Assembly (NCBI GenBank): GCA_016841625.1
Contig: JAENYU010000027.1
Span: 1 to 57,350, forward strand
DNA length: 57,350 nt
Source: Methanobacteriota archaeon
GTDB taxonomy: Archaea; Halobacteriota; Methanosarcinia; Methanosarcinales; Methanosarcinaceae
Direction: 5' to 3'
Of this stretch, positions 26,464 to 35,865 are shown piece by piece. How positions within the stretch are numbered: the first letter of the stretch is position 1; each line of letters starts with the position of its first letter. The position numbers were made by a program, and so were the translations under genes. The notes under the pieces were generated by a model. The model worked only from the letters and a program-made list of their open reading frames with translations, had not been told where the DNA came from and did no database searches.

Positions 26464-27185
26464 GGCTTGAAAAAATTGATACTTTGCTTGCAGATAGAGA
26501 AGCCAAAAAGTCCCTGAAAACTTTCTGGAAAGGGATCATTCTTAGCAAAGGATACAGATCTAAAAGAGCCTACGAGCAAGTTCAGGTTCACAGGTGGTCA
26601 AATAAAGGATGCAGTCAGTACATCACGGGAGATTACAAAAGCAAATAGTCTAGATGTTCCGGAATTGTTGGGGAAACCCTCTATGAAAGTTGCAAAGCCC
26701 GGTCTAATCAGAGGTTAAGCGACCTCTACATGAAAATCAACCCTCACTATTAAACTGGGAAGATGTTGTTCTTCCAAAAGATACGCTGGAATAGTTAAAA
26801 CGACCTTTCCGCAGAAGTCCACAAAAATGCCACATGTTTTCTCAATATGGACACGGGTTAAAAATCAACTCGTCATAATATTGAGAATATTGGGCAAATC
26901 AGCAAATTAATTCTACGTTTGTGCCCAAGTTTGACAGATACCGGTAATTAATATAGTACATGATTAAAAAAACACATTGTTGCAAAGCATATCTTTACAA
27001 ATATGCAAAGTAACAAGAAATTTAAAAACATTATTTCTAATTTAAAATTGTTTGCCAAAAACAAGAGCAATAGATCTATTTATTCATTATAAAATGTATG
27101 CTTCTGTCAAACTAGGGTTTGTGTACATCTGCGGAAAGTGAGAAAATAAGTCTGCGGCTTTATCAAATACAGGGGGACAGTATAC
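26464..27185. other. Spacer with gene debris
   Basis: Includes the startless frame to 26648 and then AT-rich sequence. I recognise nothing between 26650 and 27185. Confidence 0.4.
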
Positions 27186-27343
27186 TTTGACTGGGGTTTT
27201 GAGAAGCAACTATCTCTTGGAAATGGCTTAAGTGTGCTTTTTTCTGGCTCCTCCGGGACCGGGAAAACCGTGGCAGCGTAAATTCTTGTAAATGAAGTGA
27301 AGCTGGACCTCTACAAGTTCGATCTGTCGGGAGTGGTCATTAA
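27186..27343 (+). pseudogene. Fossil of a second eCIS-type AAA+ ATPase
   Basis: The frame reads FDWGFEKQLSLGNGLSVLF, then SGSSGTGKTVAA, an in-frame stop, and ILVNEVKLDLYKFDLSGVV. It aligns with YDEWGFASKGSRGLGISALF, TGESGTGKTMAA and VIANELHLDLYRIDLSQVV of the intact ATPase at 33853-35865. So it contains a Walker A and the strand after it. Nothing else of the gene remains. It is too diverged to be a recent copy of the neighbouring gene. Confidence 0.75.
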
Positions 27344-27723
27344 GCGTAGTTTCTTTGAATAACGCGACATTCTATTTGTAAACTATATTTCTTCCAAAAT
27401 TCATCCAGTTTTTCTCCCTTAATACTCAGGACTTACATGGTTAAACCGGAAAATCAATAGCATTAAACCTGTTAATTGTCTTAAGTATTGTTTTAAATCA
27501 CAACATCTATTGTACTTTATTTTACCTCAAGTGCGTATTTTTTTGCTAGTTTGCCATGTGTCTGTAAGTTGAGCAGAATGACATTTTGTAATCGAATAAA
27601 TAAAGGAAGTAGAGACTTTTTTATTATTTTCTGGTTTTGATCGATGGCATTCAGCTGTAAGTGGAATCAACGCTAAATTTTTGAGATCCCAGAATATACT
27701 AAAAATTCTCTGGAGGTAAGTCG
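27344..27723. other. Upstream region of the eCIS operon
   Basis: Contains the MITE-like repeat at 27426-27540. From 27541 to 27710 no gene is seen; this is the likely promoter area of the operon. GGAGGT at 27712-27717 is the ribosome binding site of the leader ORF. Confidence 0.4.
27426..27540 (+). repeat. MITE-like repeat, copy 2
   Basis: Aligns with the reverse complement of 22829-22937 over about 110 bases with roughly three quarters identity by eye. It lies about 185 bases before the first ORF of the injection-system operon and could affect its transcription. Confidence 0.65.
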
Positions 27724-27837
27724 ATGCAGGAAGAAAATGAAGGAACAACAAGGATCCACGATATATGGAAACTGAAGATTTCAGCAACTCAAGCTGGTAT
27801 CGTTGAGGACTATAGTGATATCGAGATACAGATCTGA
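27724..27837 (+). CDS. 37-residue leader ORF of the eCIS operon
   Basis: A 37-codon frame, MQEENEGTTRIHDIWKLKIS... ending YSDIEIQI, starts 6 bases after a perfect GGAGGT and stops 17 bases before the sheath start, whose own ribosome binding site is AAAGGAGAG. I do not recognise it. The strong translation signal and its place as the first frame of the operon support a real peptide or a translational leader. It could instead be the end of an eroded gene. Confidence 0.5.
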   Translation: MQEENEGTTRIHDIWKLKISATQAGIVEDYSDIEIQI

Positions 27838-27854
27838 TAAAGGAGAGTTTTAAA

Positions 27855-30236
27855 ATGCCAATTAAACCAACCTACCCAGGTGTGTACATCGAGGAGATTC
27901 CCAGTGGAGTCAGGACCATAGTGGGGGTTAGTACATCGATTGCCGTTTTCATTGGTCGTGCCAAGAAAGGACAATTGAATAAGCCTTTGCTATGTTTGAA
28001 TTACGGCGACTTTGAGAGACATTTCTCTTCTATTTACGCTGGCAGTGATATGGCACGCGCCGTAAGCCTATTTTTCCAGAATGGGGGATCACAGTGTTAT
28101 GTGATGCGCATAGCTAACGGGGCAAGCCTTTCAGAAGTTACTCTAAAGTCCGAGAACGGAACTGAGGTACTTGGGGTTAAAGCAAAACCTCATGGTCTCA
28201 TTGGGGACTCTATCCGGATAGCAGTCACCTATAATGGACAGCACCCTGAATCAACCTTCAACCTTGAGGTTTTTCGCCAGGAAAATAACAGTAGGGGAGA
28301 ACTTGCTAAAGTAGGTACAGAGCTATGGCAAGCTCTTTCGATGGATCCTGAAAGCGCACGCTATGCTGTGGACTACGTAAATCAGAACTCGGAACTGATA
28401 GACCTGGTAAATTTGAATGTTCCACCTGCGCTAACAGGAAATTCCACTTCAGGACGCCCTATTTCGAGTAAAGATAATCAAACCTTTGCTAATCAGTGGA
28501 AAGGTCTTATCGGTACAGGGTCCGTGAATGAGAAGAATCGTTTCCGAATTAGCGTTGACGGGAATCCATTTGTAGAGGTGGACTTATCAACGATAGATTT
28601 CACACAGCCACCGCTTGATACCGCTGAAGGTGCAAAGAATAACCTTGCAGATGAGATAAAAATGGTAATAAATAGCAACCTTGTGGGCGGTTCGCAGGTA
28701 AATGTGAGCTTTGGATCCGGACCAGAAGACAATAATGATGAAGAAACTGTTTTGTTGAAAATCGAGTCAGAGAACGGTGACGTTATAATAGAACCAGCAT
28801 CAAGCAAAGACCTTGCTGGTCCGCTGATGCTGGGTTCTGCGCAGGGTGGAGTAGAGTTTTCGCGATACGCACAAGATCGACCAGCTCCAACAGGAATATT
28901 TTTTAAAATGAGCAAACTGGTGGATTTCGCCCAGATGAAGCAGACAGCATTCAATACTATAGTAATCGACGGTAAGGAAATCTCACTTGGCACAAAGCTA
29001 GTCACCAGCATTAATCCCGGCGACAAGATGTACATGGATGGCTACACATCAAGCATCACTGATAACAACCATGGTGTACTCGAAAAGCTGGGAGTAATCG
29101 CCACCGCTATCAATGAAAAGCAGAAATCGGATCCTGAGTTCAAGTGGTCTGCTGAAGTATGGGGCTCAAGGATTGCACTTATTCCCAGCGAGGGGGGAGA
29201 TAACAGCAAAGGAAGCATTACTTCAAAAGGAAGTGATGGGGAAAACATCACAAATAAATTTGAAGTGAATGTTCGATATTACAGCCTGGGACCCACAGGA
29301 CAGGGAAATTTCCAGCTTCCTGCTGGAAATCCGGCATCGGACGGTCATTCGCCTAAACTGGACAATTATATTGATGCCTTCAAGGTGATAGATAAAGAAG
29401 TTGATCTCTTCAACCTGATGATACTTCCCGCAGACGAGGGACACACCGATGCTGAAAGAAAAAGCCTCTGGGGACCGGCAAGCAACTTCTGTCAACGGAG
29501 GCGTGCATTCATGCTGATGGATGCACCACAGTGGAATGACGAGCAAGAAGCAACGAATCCAGCCACCGGTGTCAACAGTCTTCGCCTAGGACTGGCGAAG
29601 GACTACAGCGCTATCTTCTATCCCTGGGTCACAATTCGTGAAAATGGCATCAACGTGAAAATAGGTCCAAGCGGCGCAATTGCGGGATTAATGGCGCGCA
29701 TCGACAGCAACCGTGGTGTCTGGAAGGCACCTGCAGGCATCGAAGCTGACCTGCGTGGCATCGTTGGCATTGAACTGAAATTATCAGACGAGGAGAATGG
29801 AGTGCTTAACCCAAGAGCAATCAATACACTTCGTATTTTTCCCAGTGGCATAGTTAACTGGGGTGCCAGGACTATGGATGGTGACAACGACTTTGGCAGT
29901 GAGTACAAGTACATCCCGGTTCGGCGCCTGGCGCTTTTTCTGGAGGAAAGCCTCTACAGGGGCACACAATGGGTGGTGTTCGAGCCAAATGATGAGCCCC
30001 TATGGGCACAGATCCGCCTGAACATCGGGGCCTTCATGCACTCGCTTTTCCGCCAGGGCGCTTTCCAGGGACAGACTCCAAAAGAGGCATACTTTGTAAA
30101 ATGCGATAAGGAGACGACAACACAGGACGATATCAACAAAGGAATCGTTAACATTGTGGTAGGCTTTGCTCCGCTTAAACCGGCAGAATTTGTGATCATC
30201 CAGATTCAGCAGATGGCTGGTCAGATACAGACGTAA
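27855..30236 (+). CDS. eCIS contractile sheath protein
   Basis: The 793-residue protein is the sheath subunit of a contractile phage-tail-like system. The start MPIKPTYPGVYIEEIPSGVRTIVGVSTSI is the sheath hallmark, and the C-terminal third (about 560-790) is the conserved core that interlocks subunits (RRLALFLEESLYRGTQWVVFEPND, GFAPLKPAEFVII). The middle (about 190-480) is a long variable domain exposed on the outside; typical single-domain sheaths are 350-500 residues, so this one carries an extra insertion. Cytoplasmic assembly. The preceding GGAGAG ribosome binding site fits. It is 12 bases from the tube gene, as expected for a shared operon. Confidence 0.94.
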   Translation: MPIKPTYPGVYIEEIPSGVRTIVGVSTSIAVFIGRAKKGQLNKPLLCLNYGDFERHFSSIYAGSDMARAVSLFFQNGGSQCYVMRIANGASLSEVTLKSENGTEVLGVKAKPHGLIGDSIRIAVTYNGQHPESTFNLEVFRQENNSRGELAKVGTELWQALSMDPESARYAVDYVNQNSELIDLVNLNVPPALTGNSTSGRPISSKDNQTFANQWKGLIGTGSVNEKNRFRISVDGNPFVEVDLSTIDFTQPPLDTAEGAKNNLADEIKMVINSNLVGGSQVNVSFGSGPEDNNDEETVLLKIESENGDVIIEPASSKDLAGPLMLGSAQGGVEFSRYAQDRPAPTGIFFKMSKLVDFAQMKQTAFNTIVIDGKEISLGTKLVTSINPGDKMYMDGYTSSITDNNHGVLEKLGVIATAINEKQKSDPEFKWSAEVWGSRIALIPSEGGDNSKGSITSKGSDGENITNKFEVNVRYYSLGPTGQGNFQLPAGNPASDGHSPKLDNYIDAFKVIDKEVDLFNLMILPADEGHTDAERKSLWGPASNFCQRRRAFMLMDAPQWNDEQEATNPATGVNSLRLGLAKDYSAIFYPWVTIRENGINVKIGPSGAIAGLMARIDSNRGVWKAPAGIEADLRGIVGIELKLSDEENGVLNPRAINTLRIFPSGIVNWGARTMDGDNDFGSEYKYIPVRRLALFLEESLYRGTQWVVFEPNDEPLWAQIRLNIGAFMHSLFRQGAFQGQTPKEAYFVKCDKETTTQDDINKGIVNIVVGFAPLKPAEFVIIQIQQMAGQIQT

Positions 30237-30248
30237 GGAGGAAGAAAC

Positions 30249-30773
30249 ATGGCACAGTTTAGCGTTAATGCACAGCGTTTTGATCCGTATAAGAACTTCA
30301 AATTTCGGGTTAAGTGGGATGGTCGCTACGTAGCAGGGGTTAACAAAATCAGCGCCCTAAAACGTATTACCACGCCAGTTGCTTACCGTGAGGGAGGGGA
30401 CCCGAGCACAGAGAGAAAATCGCCAGGGCAGACCAAATACGAAGCCATAACCCTGGAGAGAGGGGTCACGCACGATAAGGAATTTGAACAGTGGACAAAT
30501 AAGGTCTGGAACTATGGGTCCGGACTTGGCAGTGAGGTCTCGCTCAAGGACTTCCGCAAAGACATTATAATCGAAGTCTACAACGAGGCAGGACAGTTAG
30601 CAATAGCTTATAAAGTTTATCGCTGTTGGGTTTCAGAATTCCAGGCACTTCCCGGACTTGATGCTAGCGCGAGCGCTGTAGCTATACAGACTATCAAGCT
30701 GGAGAACGAAGGCTGGGAACGGGATTATGAGGTTACAGAACCTGATGAGCCCACTTTCACGGAACCGAGCTAA
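30249..30773 (+). CDS. eCIS inner tube protein (gp19-like)
   Basis: The 174-residue protein matches T4 gp19-type tail tube subunits: DPYKNFKFRVKWDGRYVAGVNKISALKR near the start, then SPGQTKYEAITLERGVTHDKEFEQW and a C-terminal strand ALPGLDASASAVAIQTIKLENEGWERD. It polymerises inside the sheath into the hollow tube that carries cargo. An AGGAGGAA ribosome binding site precedes ATG 30249. Many eCIS have two or three tube paralogs; only one of this class is seen here. The Asp/Glu-rich tail (EPDEPTFTEPS) is unusual in length. Confidence 0.93.
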   Translation: MAQFSVNAQRFDPYKNFKFRVKWDGRYVAGVNKISALKRITTPVAYREGGDPSTERKSPGQTKYEAITLERGVTHDKEFEQWTNKVWNYGSGLGSEVSLKDFRKDIIIEVYNEAGQLAIAYKVYRCWVSEFQALPGLDASASAVAIQTIKLENEGWERDYEVTEPDEPTFTEPS

Positions 30774-30777
30774 AAAT

Positions 30778-31506
30778 ATGCGTCCCTTGTTCGCGCCTGA
30801 TTTATTGAGAGTCTGGGAGCAAGGTCAGGCAGAGCATCTTCTGGATAAAGCTCTTACCTTGCTTCATGCCGCTTTTCCTGATACAGCCCGGAATAAACTG
30901 GCTGAGTTAAGTATTGGACAGCGGGATACATACATGCTGAAGCTCAGGGAACTAACCTTTGGCTCCAAACTTAACTGTTTTGCCGAATGTCCCGCATGTA
31001 AGGAGCGTCTCGAATTTGTCATAAAAACAGAAGATATTCTTCTGTTATCTGAATCCGGCGAAAAAAAATATGAGCTTGAGATAGATGAGACTCTCGTGCA
31101 CTACAGGATGCCTAACAGCCTGGACCTTGCTGCGATAGCAGAATGCGGGGATGTGGATACAGCACGTAACCAGTTGGTACAGCGCTGTGTAGTGCAGGTC
31201 ATTCGCGATGGTGACAAGGTTGATTGGAGCGAGCTTCCTGCTCCAGTGAAAGCAGAGCTTGTGGCGCATATGGCTGAACAGGAGCCGCAGGCTGATGTGA
31301 TACTGGATCTTCGCTGCCCTGCATGCGACCATAAATGGCAGACGGTTTTTGATATTGTGTCCTATTTCTGGGCAGAAATTAACGCTGAAGCCAGAAGGTT
31401 ACTTTATGATATCCATGTGCTTGCTCTGGCATACGGATGGCGCGAATCGGACATTCTGTCGATGAGCGATACCCGACGACAGTTTTACCTGGGGATGGTG
31501 ACCTGA
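30778..31506 (+). CDS. gp26-like baseplate protein with zinc-ribbon cysteines
   Basis: The 242-residue protein has the layout of the T4-type baseplate/tail assembly protein family found between tube and cap genes of eCIS. Two CPxC pairs, AECPACKERL (about 62-71) and LRCPACDHKW (about 178-187), suggest a split zinc ribbon. The start is uncertain: 30778 (MRPLFAPDLL) follows the tube stop by 4 bases but has little ribosome binding site, while ATG 30745 inside the tube gene has GAGG upstream. The stop overlaps the next start (TGATG), so translation is coupled. Exact structural role is not known. Confidence 0.7.
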   Translation: MRPLFAPDLLRVWEQGQAEHLLDKALTLLHAAFPDTARNKLAELSIGQRDTYMLKLRELTFGSKLNCFAECPACKERLEFVIKTEDILLLSESGEKKYELEIDETLVHYRMPNSLDLAAIAECGDVDTARNQLVQRCVVQVIRDGDKVDWSELPAPVKAELVAHMAEQEPQADVILDLRCPACDHKWQTVFDIVSYFWAEINAEARRLLYDIHVLALAYGWRESDILSMSDTRRQFYLGMVT

Positions 31507-32588
31507 TGCCTGATTTTCTATCAAGGTTAGTGGAACGAACATTTGGTTTAATACCGGTAGCGCAGCCTGTACCCAGTTCTATATTTTCTCCAGCCCCATC
31601 TCTAAAGAGTGATCACGTTCAGGGTTTAGCCCTTGATAATGAATCTGTGAGCAATCAAGACAATATATATATTGACAGTTCCCCGAAGACCAGAGTTATT
31701 TCGCAGCATAATGATCAGCCACCACTCAACCGGAAAAAGCCATATTATGAGGATGGTGAGAAGCTTCCTGGCCAGATTAAAGACGGGGACAGCCAGAGTT
31801 ACTCCACCTCTGTATCAAGACAGCCGCATAATATTTCACCACATAATATTGAGCCGCTTAAGCAAAATGATTCAGGTTTCCCGGAACAGATCGAATCAGT
31901 ATCCCTACCCCAGATAGGTGAGCAGGACAATCGATACTTGCATACATCGCCTGCTGAACTGGCTCAAGATAATGAACCTCTTTATAGAATTGATTCTGGT
32001 ATTTTAGAATCAGTAGAACCTGAGCCCTTATATGCGAAGGGCCGGAATGGCCGAAGCACCCTGCAAATAATCCCAAAATCGATATTCCATGCAGAGCAGT
32101 TTCATCGCGGCGAACAGTATTCTCAGGGGCACATTGAGCCGTTTGTAAACAGTGTAGATAGCCCTGCTGGTAAAACATTAATAGAGTACGAATCGGATTC
32201 CAGCCTGATATCTGGAAGTTCACCAAGCCTGAAGAGTGGTGAGGCTCTCGTGCAGAATAGCGAGCCAGCTTCCAGAGCGGACTTCTATCCTCCCAGTGAT
32301 CTGAATCTAGATGCACGATCACCACCAACAATTCCTAGCAGACAAAACTTGAAGCGAGTGAGTACCCCGAAGGTCAATGCTACTCTGGAACAGATGGGTA
32401 ATATGTTATTAGAACAGCATGCTGTTGCGCCCAGATATCCCACAACCGTACCAACTATCAAAGTAACCATTGGTCGCATAGAGGTCAGGGCAGTAAAACC
32501 GTCTCTGGAACCGCAGCCGCAAACTCCTCCTCCAAGGCAGCACCCAATTCTCTCACTGGATGATTACCTGAAACAGTATAATGGATGA
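31506..32588 (+). CDS. Disordered Pro/Ser-rich eCIS protein, unknown
   Basis: A 360-residue protein that I do not recognise. MPDFLSRLVERTFGLIPVAQPV opens with a short amphipathic helix, then residues about 25-320 are low complexity, rich in Pro, Ser, Gln, Asn and Asp with many short EPL/SPxS repeats. The last 45 residues become conserved-looking (PTIKVTIGRIEVRAVKPS, then a DDYLKQY tail). It starts at the overlap TGATG with the preceding gene, and ends overlapping the DUF4255 gene. The C-terminal IKVTIGRIEVRA motif also occurs in other eCIS loci in my memory. It may be an assembly scaffold or a flexible tether. Confidence 0.65.
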   Translation: MPDFLSRLVERTFGLIPVAQPVPSSIFSPAPSLKSDHVQGLALDNESVSNQDNIYIDSSPKTRVISQHNDQPPLNRKKPYYEDGEKLPGQIKDGDSQSYSTSVSRQPHNISPHNIEPLKQNDSGFPEQIESVSLPQIGEQDNRYLHTSPAELAQDNEPLYRIDSGILESVEPEPLYAKGRNGRSTLQIIPKSIFHAEQFHRGEQYSQGHIEPFVNSVDSPAGKTLIEYESDSSLISGSSPSLKSGEALVQNSEPASRADFYPPSDLNLDARSPPTIPSRQNLKRVSTPKVNATLEQMGNMLLEQHAVAPRYPTTVPTIKVTIGRIEVRAVKPSLEPQPQTPPPRQHPILSLDDYLKQYNG

Positions 32589-33856
32589 TGAGCATGAGTA
32601 ATTTCCTGGCAATAGCTACTGTAACGGCTGCTCTTCGAAAAACTTTGCAGGAAGCCCTGGATAAAGATGTTCCCGGAGCAGCAGTAACAATGGTCAGACC
32701 TGACGGGTCAAGTAGCGGCGTCCCGAACACGGGTGCTAATCTCTACCTTTATATGGTTACCCCGAATGCTGCGCTGCGTAATGCTGATATGCCTAACCGC
32801 AGCTCCGAAGGAAGGCTTGTCCAGCGCCCTCAGGTAGCCCTGGATTTGCACTACTTGGTTACTTTCTATGGTGATGATAGTAAGCTGGAGTCGCAACGAC
32901 TGCTTGGTAGCGTTGTGCGTACTTTACACGCCATGCCCGTTCTTGAGCGCCAGATGATCAGGGATACAATCGGTGACCCAACACTCTCCTTCTTGGAGAG
33001 TTCCAACCTCGCAAACGCTTTAGAAACTGTTAAATTCGCTCCTGCTTCCTTATCCCTTGAAGAACTGTCCAAGCTCTGGTCAGTTTTTTTCCAGACGCCG
33101 TATCGGCTATCTGTAGCTTACATCGGCACAGTCGTTTTGATTGAGAGCGAGGATGCTCCCCAGAGTGCACTGCCTGTGCGCGAGCGCAACCTCTATGCTA
33201 TGCCTTTTCAACAGCCAGTTATTGAACAAGTCCTGCCGGCTGAAGGCGCGGATAAACCCATCGTTGCAGAGAGCACTCTGGTTATCAGGGGTAAAAAGCT
33301 TCGAGGAGATATTACGCGGTTAAAAATTAACGGGATCGAGATAACGCCAGGGAGTATAAGTGAAACAAAAATTACTATACCGTTATCATGGGTACCATCT
33401 AGCCTGCTTGCTGGGGTGCATGGCTTAAAGGTTGTACATAAGATGCTAATGGGTACGCCTCCTGTGCCACATAATGGTGTAGAATCAAACTTAACCGGAT
33501 TTGTGTTACATCCGACCATTACAGGTGAAATCACGGTATCCAATATCGGAGGGGCAGGGAATGACCCACGCTCTGCAGACTTGACAATAAAGGTCAAGCC
33601 AGCAGTTGGCAAGGGGCAGCGTGTGGTCTTGCTTCTAAATGAGATATCAAGTGGAGAAGCAGTATCTTACATCTTTGTCGATGAATCGAGCAGGGATGAT
33701 ACAGACACCGTGAAAATCCCTTTAAGTGGCGTGAAGGCTGCAGATTATCTTGTGCGTATACAGGTAGACGGTGCACAGAGTCAGCTTGTTGCAGATTCCG
33801 ATGAGAATAGCCCGACTTTTAATCAGTATACCGGACCAAAGGTAAGAATACCATGA
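32585..33856 (+). CDS. DUF4255 (Pvc16/Afp16-like) tail-cap protein
   Basis: The first 200 residues show the DUF4255 fold: an AIATVTAALRKTLQEAL helix, GANLYLYMVTPNAALRNADMPNR and LDLHYLVTFYGDD. Family members end the tube and sheath (Pvc16/Afp16 cap). The rest (about 205-423) contains Ig-like/TIG beta domains (ADKPIVAESTLVIRGKKL...), an addition that makes it longer than the 250-300-residue family norm. The first ATG overlaps the preceding stop; a second ATG at 32594 is equally good. It overlaps the ATPase gene by 4 bases. Confidence 0.85.
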   Translation: MMSMSNFLAIATVTAALRKTLQEALDKDVPGAAVTMVRPDGSSSGVPNTGANLYLYMVTPNAALRNADMPNRSSEGRLVQRPQVALDLHYLVTFYGDDSKLESQRLLGSVVRTLHAMPVLERQMIRDTIGDPTLSFLESSNLANALETVKFAPASLSLEELSKLWSVFFQTPYRLSVAYIGTVVLIESEDAPQSALPVRERNLYAMPFQQPVIEQVLPAEGADKPIVAESTLVIRGKKLRGDITRLKINGIEITPGSISETKITIPLSWVPSSLLAGVHGLKVVHKMLMGTPPVPHNGVESNLTGFVLHPTITGEITVSNIGGAGNDPRSADLTIKVKPAVGKGQRVVLLLNEISSGEAVSYIFVDESSRDDTDTVKIPLSGVKAADYLVRIQVDGAQSQLVADSDENSPTFNQYTGPKVRIP

Positions 33857-35865
33857 ACTCTCCGGAAACTGCAAACTGGTATGAGGCAAACAAACGTTAC
33901 CTTATGTCTGCAGTGGCACTTGTGTGCGAATCGCTGGAATTTCGCTCTTCAGGTCTTCAGGATAATCCTGAGCAGAATAATGGAGGACAAAATAAAGACG
34001 CTAAAAAGGCCCTGCAAGAAGCGGCATCAGCAATGCCTGCTCCTCCAGCGCTGGATACTCTGTGTGAGATATTTGGTCTTTCTTCGTTTGAGCGTGATTT
34101 ACTACTGCTGTGTGCCGGTGTAGAACTGGATTCCACGTTCGGTCCCCTCTGTGCTGAAGCGCAGGGCGACCCTCGGCGTAATTATCCAACGTTCAGTCTT
34201 GCACTTGCTGCACTTCCTGATGCACACTGGAGCGCCCTTATTCCTTCTTCTCCTCTCCGCCACTGGCGCCTGATAGAAATAGGAAATGGAGATAAGCTGA
34301 CCCAGAGTCCGCTTCACATAGATGAGCGCGTGCTGCACTATCTTACAGGGGTGCAGTATCTTGATGAAAGGCTGGCTGGCTTAATCGAACCTTTGCGTGT
34401 TTCAGTTGACCTTGTGCCTTCGTATCGGGTGCAGGCCGAGCATCTCGCGAAGGTATGGTCGAAGGCTGCTAGTATTTATGCGCTCCCTGTTGTGCAATTA
34501 TGCGGTGATGACGTTACCGGAAAACATTCCATTGCAGCGGCAGCCTGTTCCTCTTTAGGACTGAATCTCAGTATGGTTCCTGCCGGTTCTCTCCCAGTTA
34601 CTTCAGACGAAATAGATGCTTTTATCAGGTTATGGGAGCGCGAAGCTGCTTTGAGTTCGAATGCACTTCTTCTGGACTGCGATGAAATTGATTTAATCGA
34701 TGCTGCGCGTGAAAAAGTCATAAACCGATTGATTGAACGCATAAGAAGCGCACTGATCGTTACAAGCAAGGAACGGCGGGTAATATCGCAGCGTTTAGTG
34801 ACAAACTTTGATATCCCAAAGCTGACTGCGGGAGAGCAACGTACAATATGGAATAATGCGCTTGGTCCTGCAGCATCAAATCTGAATGGAAAGGTAGAGT
34901 CACTGGTATCGCAATTCAATTTAAACACCCAGGCTATCCATAATGCTTGTGCTGAAGCATTGGGGAATATGGTAGAAAATGGTAATACCCGGACCGACCA
35001 GGAGGAACTAAATAGTATACTATGGGATGCCTGCCTGATACAGAGCCGACCGCACCTGGATAACCTGGCGCAGCGCATCGGTCCGGTCGCGACCTGGGAT
35101 GAATTGGTTCTTCCCGAACCGCAGACCCGGACGCTACATGAAATTGCGATGCATGTGAAGCAGCGTTTCAAAGTATATGATGAATGGGGCTTTGCCTCTA
35201 AGGGCTCGCGCGGACTGGGCATAAGCGCGCTTTTTACAGGAGAGAGCGGTACGGGAAAGACTATGGCTGCGGAAGTGATTGCAAACGAGCTGCACCTTGA
35301 CCTCTACCGGATTGACCTCAGCCAGGTAGTGAGCAAATACATCGGTGAAACCGAGAAGAACCTGCGGCGTATTTTTGATGCAGCAGAGGGAGGAGGAGCT
35401 ATCCTCCTTTTCGATGAGGCTGACGCACTATTTGGGAAACGCAGCGAAGTGAGGGATAGCCATGACCGCTATGCGAACATAGAAGTGAGCTACCTGTTAC
35501 AGCGCATGGAAGCTTATCGCGGGCTGGCAATACTTACAACCAATATGAAAAACGCCCTGGACACTGCTTTTTTGAGGCGCATCCGCTTTATCGTGCAATT
35601 CCCGTTCCCGGATATTTCACAGCGTGCCGGGATATGGCAGCACATTTTCCCACTAAGTACCCCGACAGACAGGCTGGACGTAAATAAGCTGGCACGTTTG
35701 AACGTGGCTGGTGGAAATATCCGGAATATTGCGCTTAATGCTGCTTTTCTTGCCGCTGATGAAGATCAGCCTGTAGGAATGAGGCACATTTTGTACGCTG
35801 CCCGCAGTGAATGTGCCAAAATTGAAAAATCGCTTTCAGAGGCCGAGATAGGGGGATGGGTATGA
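33853..35865 (+). CDS. eCIS AAA+ ATPase (Pvc15/Afp15-like)
   Basis: The 670-residue protein combines a helical N-terminal region (about 1-400) with a classical AAA+ module. GESGTGKT (Walker A, near 462-470), ILLFDEADALFGKR (Walker B, near 516-530), a sensor TTNMKNALD and arginine-finger region TAFLRRIRFIVQFPFP are visible. All eCIS lineages encode this ATPase, thought to load cargo or aid assembly. The start overlaps the DUF4255 stop; the stop overlaps the small ORF at 35862. The fossil at 27186-27343 shows that another member of this family once stood upstream. Confidence 0.93.
   Translation: MNSPETANWYEANKRYLMSAVALVCESLEFRSSGLQDNPEQNNGGQNKDAKKALQEAASAMPAPPALDTLCEIFGLSSFERDLLLLCAGVELDSTFGPLCAEAQGDPRRNYPTFSLALAALPDAHWSALIPSSPLRHWRLIEIGNGDKLTQSPLHIDERVLHYLTGVQYLDERLAGLIEPLRVSVDLVPSYRVQAEHLAKVWSKAASIYALPVVQLCGDDVTGKHSIAAAACSSLGLNLSMVPAGSLPVTSDEIDAFIRLWEREAALSSNALLLDCDEIDLIDAAREKVINRLIERIRSALIVTSKERRVISQRLVTNFDIPKLTAGEQRTIWNNALGPAASNLNGKVESLVSQFNLNTQAIHNACAEALGNMVENGNTRTDQEELNSILWDACLIQSRPHLDNLAQRIGPVATWDELVLPEPQTRTLHEIAMHVKQRFKVYDEWGFASKGSRGLGISALFTGESGTGKTMAAEVIANELHLDLYRIDLSQVVSKYIGETEKNLRRIFDAAEGGGAILLFDEADALFGKRSEVRDSHDRYANIEVSYLLQRMEAYRGLAILTTNMKNALDTAFLRRIRFIVQFPFPDISQRAGIWQHIFPLSTPTDRLDVNKLARLNVAGGNIRNIALNAAFLAADEDQPVGMRHILYAARSECAKIEKSLSEAEIGGWV

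Noticed and set aside
26463-26648. Separate small gene after the zinc-knuckle protein
   Set aside because: No start codon in frame and no ribosome binding site; treated as gene debris.
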